Origin: Spirochaetales bacterium
Lineage (GTDB): Bacteria > Spirochaetota > Spirochaetia > DSM-27196 > SLST01
Direction: 5' to 3'
Assembly (NCBI GenBank): GCA_007130265.1
Contig: SLST01000145.1
Span: 1-5,219 of the forward strand
DNA length: 5,219 nt
The notes beneath the pieces were generated by a model. That model did no database searches, was not told the DNA's origin, and saw nothing but the letters and a program-made list of their open reading frames with translations. A program made the position numbers and the translations under genes. Shown piece after piece: positions 4,231 through 5,219 of the stretch (the stretch's first letter is position 1; every line of letters starts with the position of its first letter).

Positions 4231-5219
4231 ACCGTGCGTTGTAGCGGTCGAGTGCCGCCTGCTGGATCTCCAGAGCTCGCTCGATACCCATGCGCCTGAG
4301 CTGGTTCTGGAACGACTCGAAGTTCCCGATCGGCTCCTGCCCCAGGATGAAGCGAATCACCATCTCGTCGCGGTAGGTGTTAACCTCCGACATGATGGCG
4401 CTCAGCTCTTCGGACTCCTCCGGAGTCGCCGACACGTTTGGCATCATGTGCTGCGCCGCATCCGTCTGCGCCCAGATCTGGATCGCTTCGCGCTGCGTCG
4501 GGCGATGCGCGTACTGCCAGATGTAGCGTCGGTCCTGGATGATCGGTCCGCTGTAGAACGATCGCGTGTAGAGACCGCCCATCTGCGCGAGGGTGCGCCC
4601 GTCAGGATCGTTGGTCATCAGGTCCGTGTACTCGGGCACTTGGAAGCCTTCGAACCCGGGATAATCGGTTGTCCACTCGTAGCTCTCGCCCTCGATCCCG
4701 AAGTTGAAAAGGATGTGCCCTTCCTCGCTGTAGGCGAAGTCGGCCCACTCGGCGGCGAGCTGCGGGTCGCGAGCCTGCGTGGAGATCGCCATGCCGCTTC
4801 CGGGAAGCGGATTGTCCCGTTGACCCATGAACGGCGTGTCACCGCGGTTGAGAACCGGGTAGGGAGCCGGGGCGATTTCAAAGGCGTCCGGTCTCCCCCG
4901 AAGGGCGTCCAGATACGCGCCGATGCCGGAGCCGGTGTAGTTCGTCCACGCGCCGACGACGCCGTTGAGAACCTTCGCATCCATCCCGGCCCGGTCCTGG
5001 CTCACGAACTCCGGGTCCACGAGACCGCGATCGAACCAGTCCTTGAAAAAGACGAGGAAGTCGCGGAACTCGTCACGATAGGGGCCAAAGTAGACCCGTC
5101 CGTCTTCCTGGTGGAATGCCCAGGTCGTGCCGAAGGGCTGGATGAAGGCATTCCCCGGTGCGTTGATCCCGCGGCCGCCCTGCGTGAGGCTCGTAAAGGT
5201 CAGCGGATGCTCGCTCAAG
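4229..5219 (-). CDS. Extracellular solute-binding protein of a CUT1 sugar ABC importer, LplA type (N-terminus outside the window)
   Basis: About 330 C-terminal residues are present; the frame stays open to the window edge, so the real start and the lipoprotein or Sec signal peptide lie beyond it. Full-length members are around 500-550 residues, so roughly 200 are missing. Visible family features, numbered from the first whole codon, are RDEFRDFLVFFKDWFDRGLVDPEF (48-71), the ligand-lobe segment DNPLPGSGMAIS (135-146), a helix AAEWADFAYSEEGHILFNFG (155-174) followed by IEGESYEW (175-182), which is typical of LplA-like proteins, and a helical C-terminus ending RYNAR. The protein would bind a sugar or oligosaccharide outside the cytoplasmic membrane and hand it to the two permeases encoded next. 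It is the first gene of the operon seen here; its promoter is not in the window. The ligand cannot be deduced. Confidence 0.93.
   Translation of the reverse strand, partial: LSEHPLTFTSLTQGGRGINAPGNAFIQPFGTTWAFHQEDGRVYFGPYRDEFRDFLVFFKDWFDRGLVDPEFVSQDRAGMDAKVLNGVVGAWTNYTGSGIGAYLDALRGRPDAFEIAPAPYPVLNRGDTPFMGQRDNPLPGSGMAISTQARDPQLAAEWADFAYSEEGHILFNFGIEGESYEWTTDYPGFEGFQVPEYTDLMTNDPDGRTLAQMGGLYTRSFYSGPIIQDRRYIWQYAHRPTQREAIQIWAQTDAAQHMMPNVSATPEESEELSAIMSEVNTYRDEMVIRFILGQEPIGNFESFQNQLRRMGIERALEIQQAALDRYNAR

Noticed and set aside
5216..5218. TTG as a start codon for the solute-binding protein
   Set aside because: It lies at the window edge and would give a binding protein with no signal peptide and lacking its N-terminal lobe; the frame is simply cut by the window.
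1..5219. tRNA or rRNA genes, CRISPR arrays, insertion sequences, prophage or toxin-antitoxin modules
   Set aside because: No cloverleaf-like sequence, regularly spaced repeats, transposase motifs or terminal inverted repeats were seen; the window is almost fully occupied by the six minus-strand genes.

Overview
The window is 5.2 kb of GC-rich bacterial DNA in which every gene I can support lies on the minus strand, so transcription runs from high to low coordinates. The best guess at the host is a GC-rich spirochaete or a relative. This rests on LplA/LplB/LplC-type carbohydrate transporter genes, which are abundant in Spirochaetota and Paenibacillus, together with GC-rich coding sequence and a loosely conserved lipobox in one lipoprotein. 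It is an inference from family distribution and not proof.

Right half (5219 to 2240): an ABC importer operon of the CUT1 oligosaccharide type. It runs from the C-terminal two thirds of an extracellular solute-binding protein (4229-5219, N-terminus outside the window), through a 97-bp intergenic spacer with a GC-rich stem-loop, to an LplB-type permease (3151-4131) and, 17 bp later, an LplC-type permease (2240-3133). The binding protein would deliver a sugar or oligosaccharide to the heterodimeric permease. No ATPase gene is present, so energy would come from an ATPase encoded elsewhere, as is common for this class.

Middle (2239 to 816): after a 60-bp gap holding a good promoter, two genes overlap by 4 bp (ATGA). 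The first (1595-2179) is a predicted lipoprotein with a DUF4230-like domain. The second (816-1598) is a membrane-anchored protein that appears to be a diverged relative of the first. They look like a co-translated pair of envelope proteins of unknown function.

Left (818 to 1): a short-chain dehydrogenase/reductase (SDR) gene with its own promoter. Its Rossmann motif is intact, but isoleucine sits where the catalytic tyrosine of the YxxxK motif should be. Beyond it is a 77-bp AT-rich intergenic stretch with a possible further promoter pointing out of the window.

The most unusual structural feature is that the lipoprotein gene and the SDR gene share one upstream layout: a -35-like box, a 17-bp spacer, a -10-like box, six bases, then ATG, with no Shine-Dalgarno sequence. 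This predicts leaderless mRNAs for both. The transporter permeases and the second DUF4230-like gene instead have clear Shine-Dalgarno sequences. No RNA genes, CRISPR arrays, insertion sequences or attachment sites were seen, and no stretch longer than 300 bases lacks a gene.
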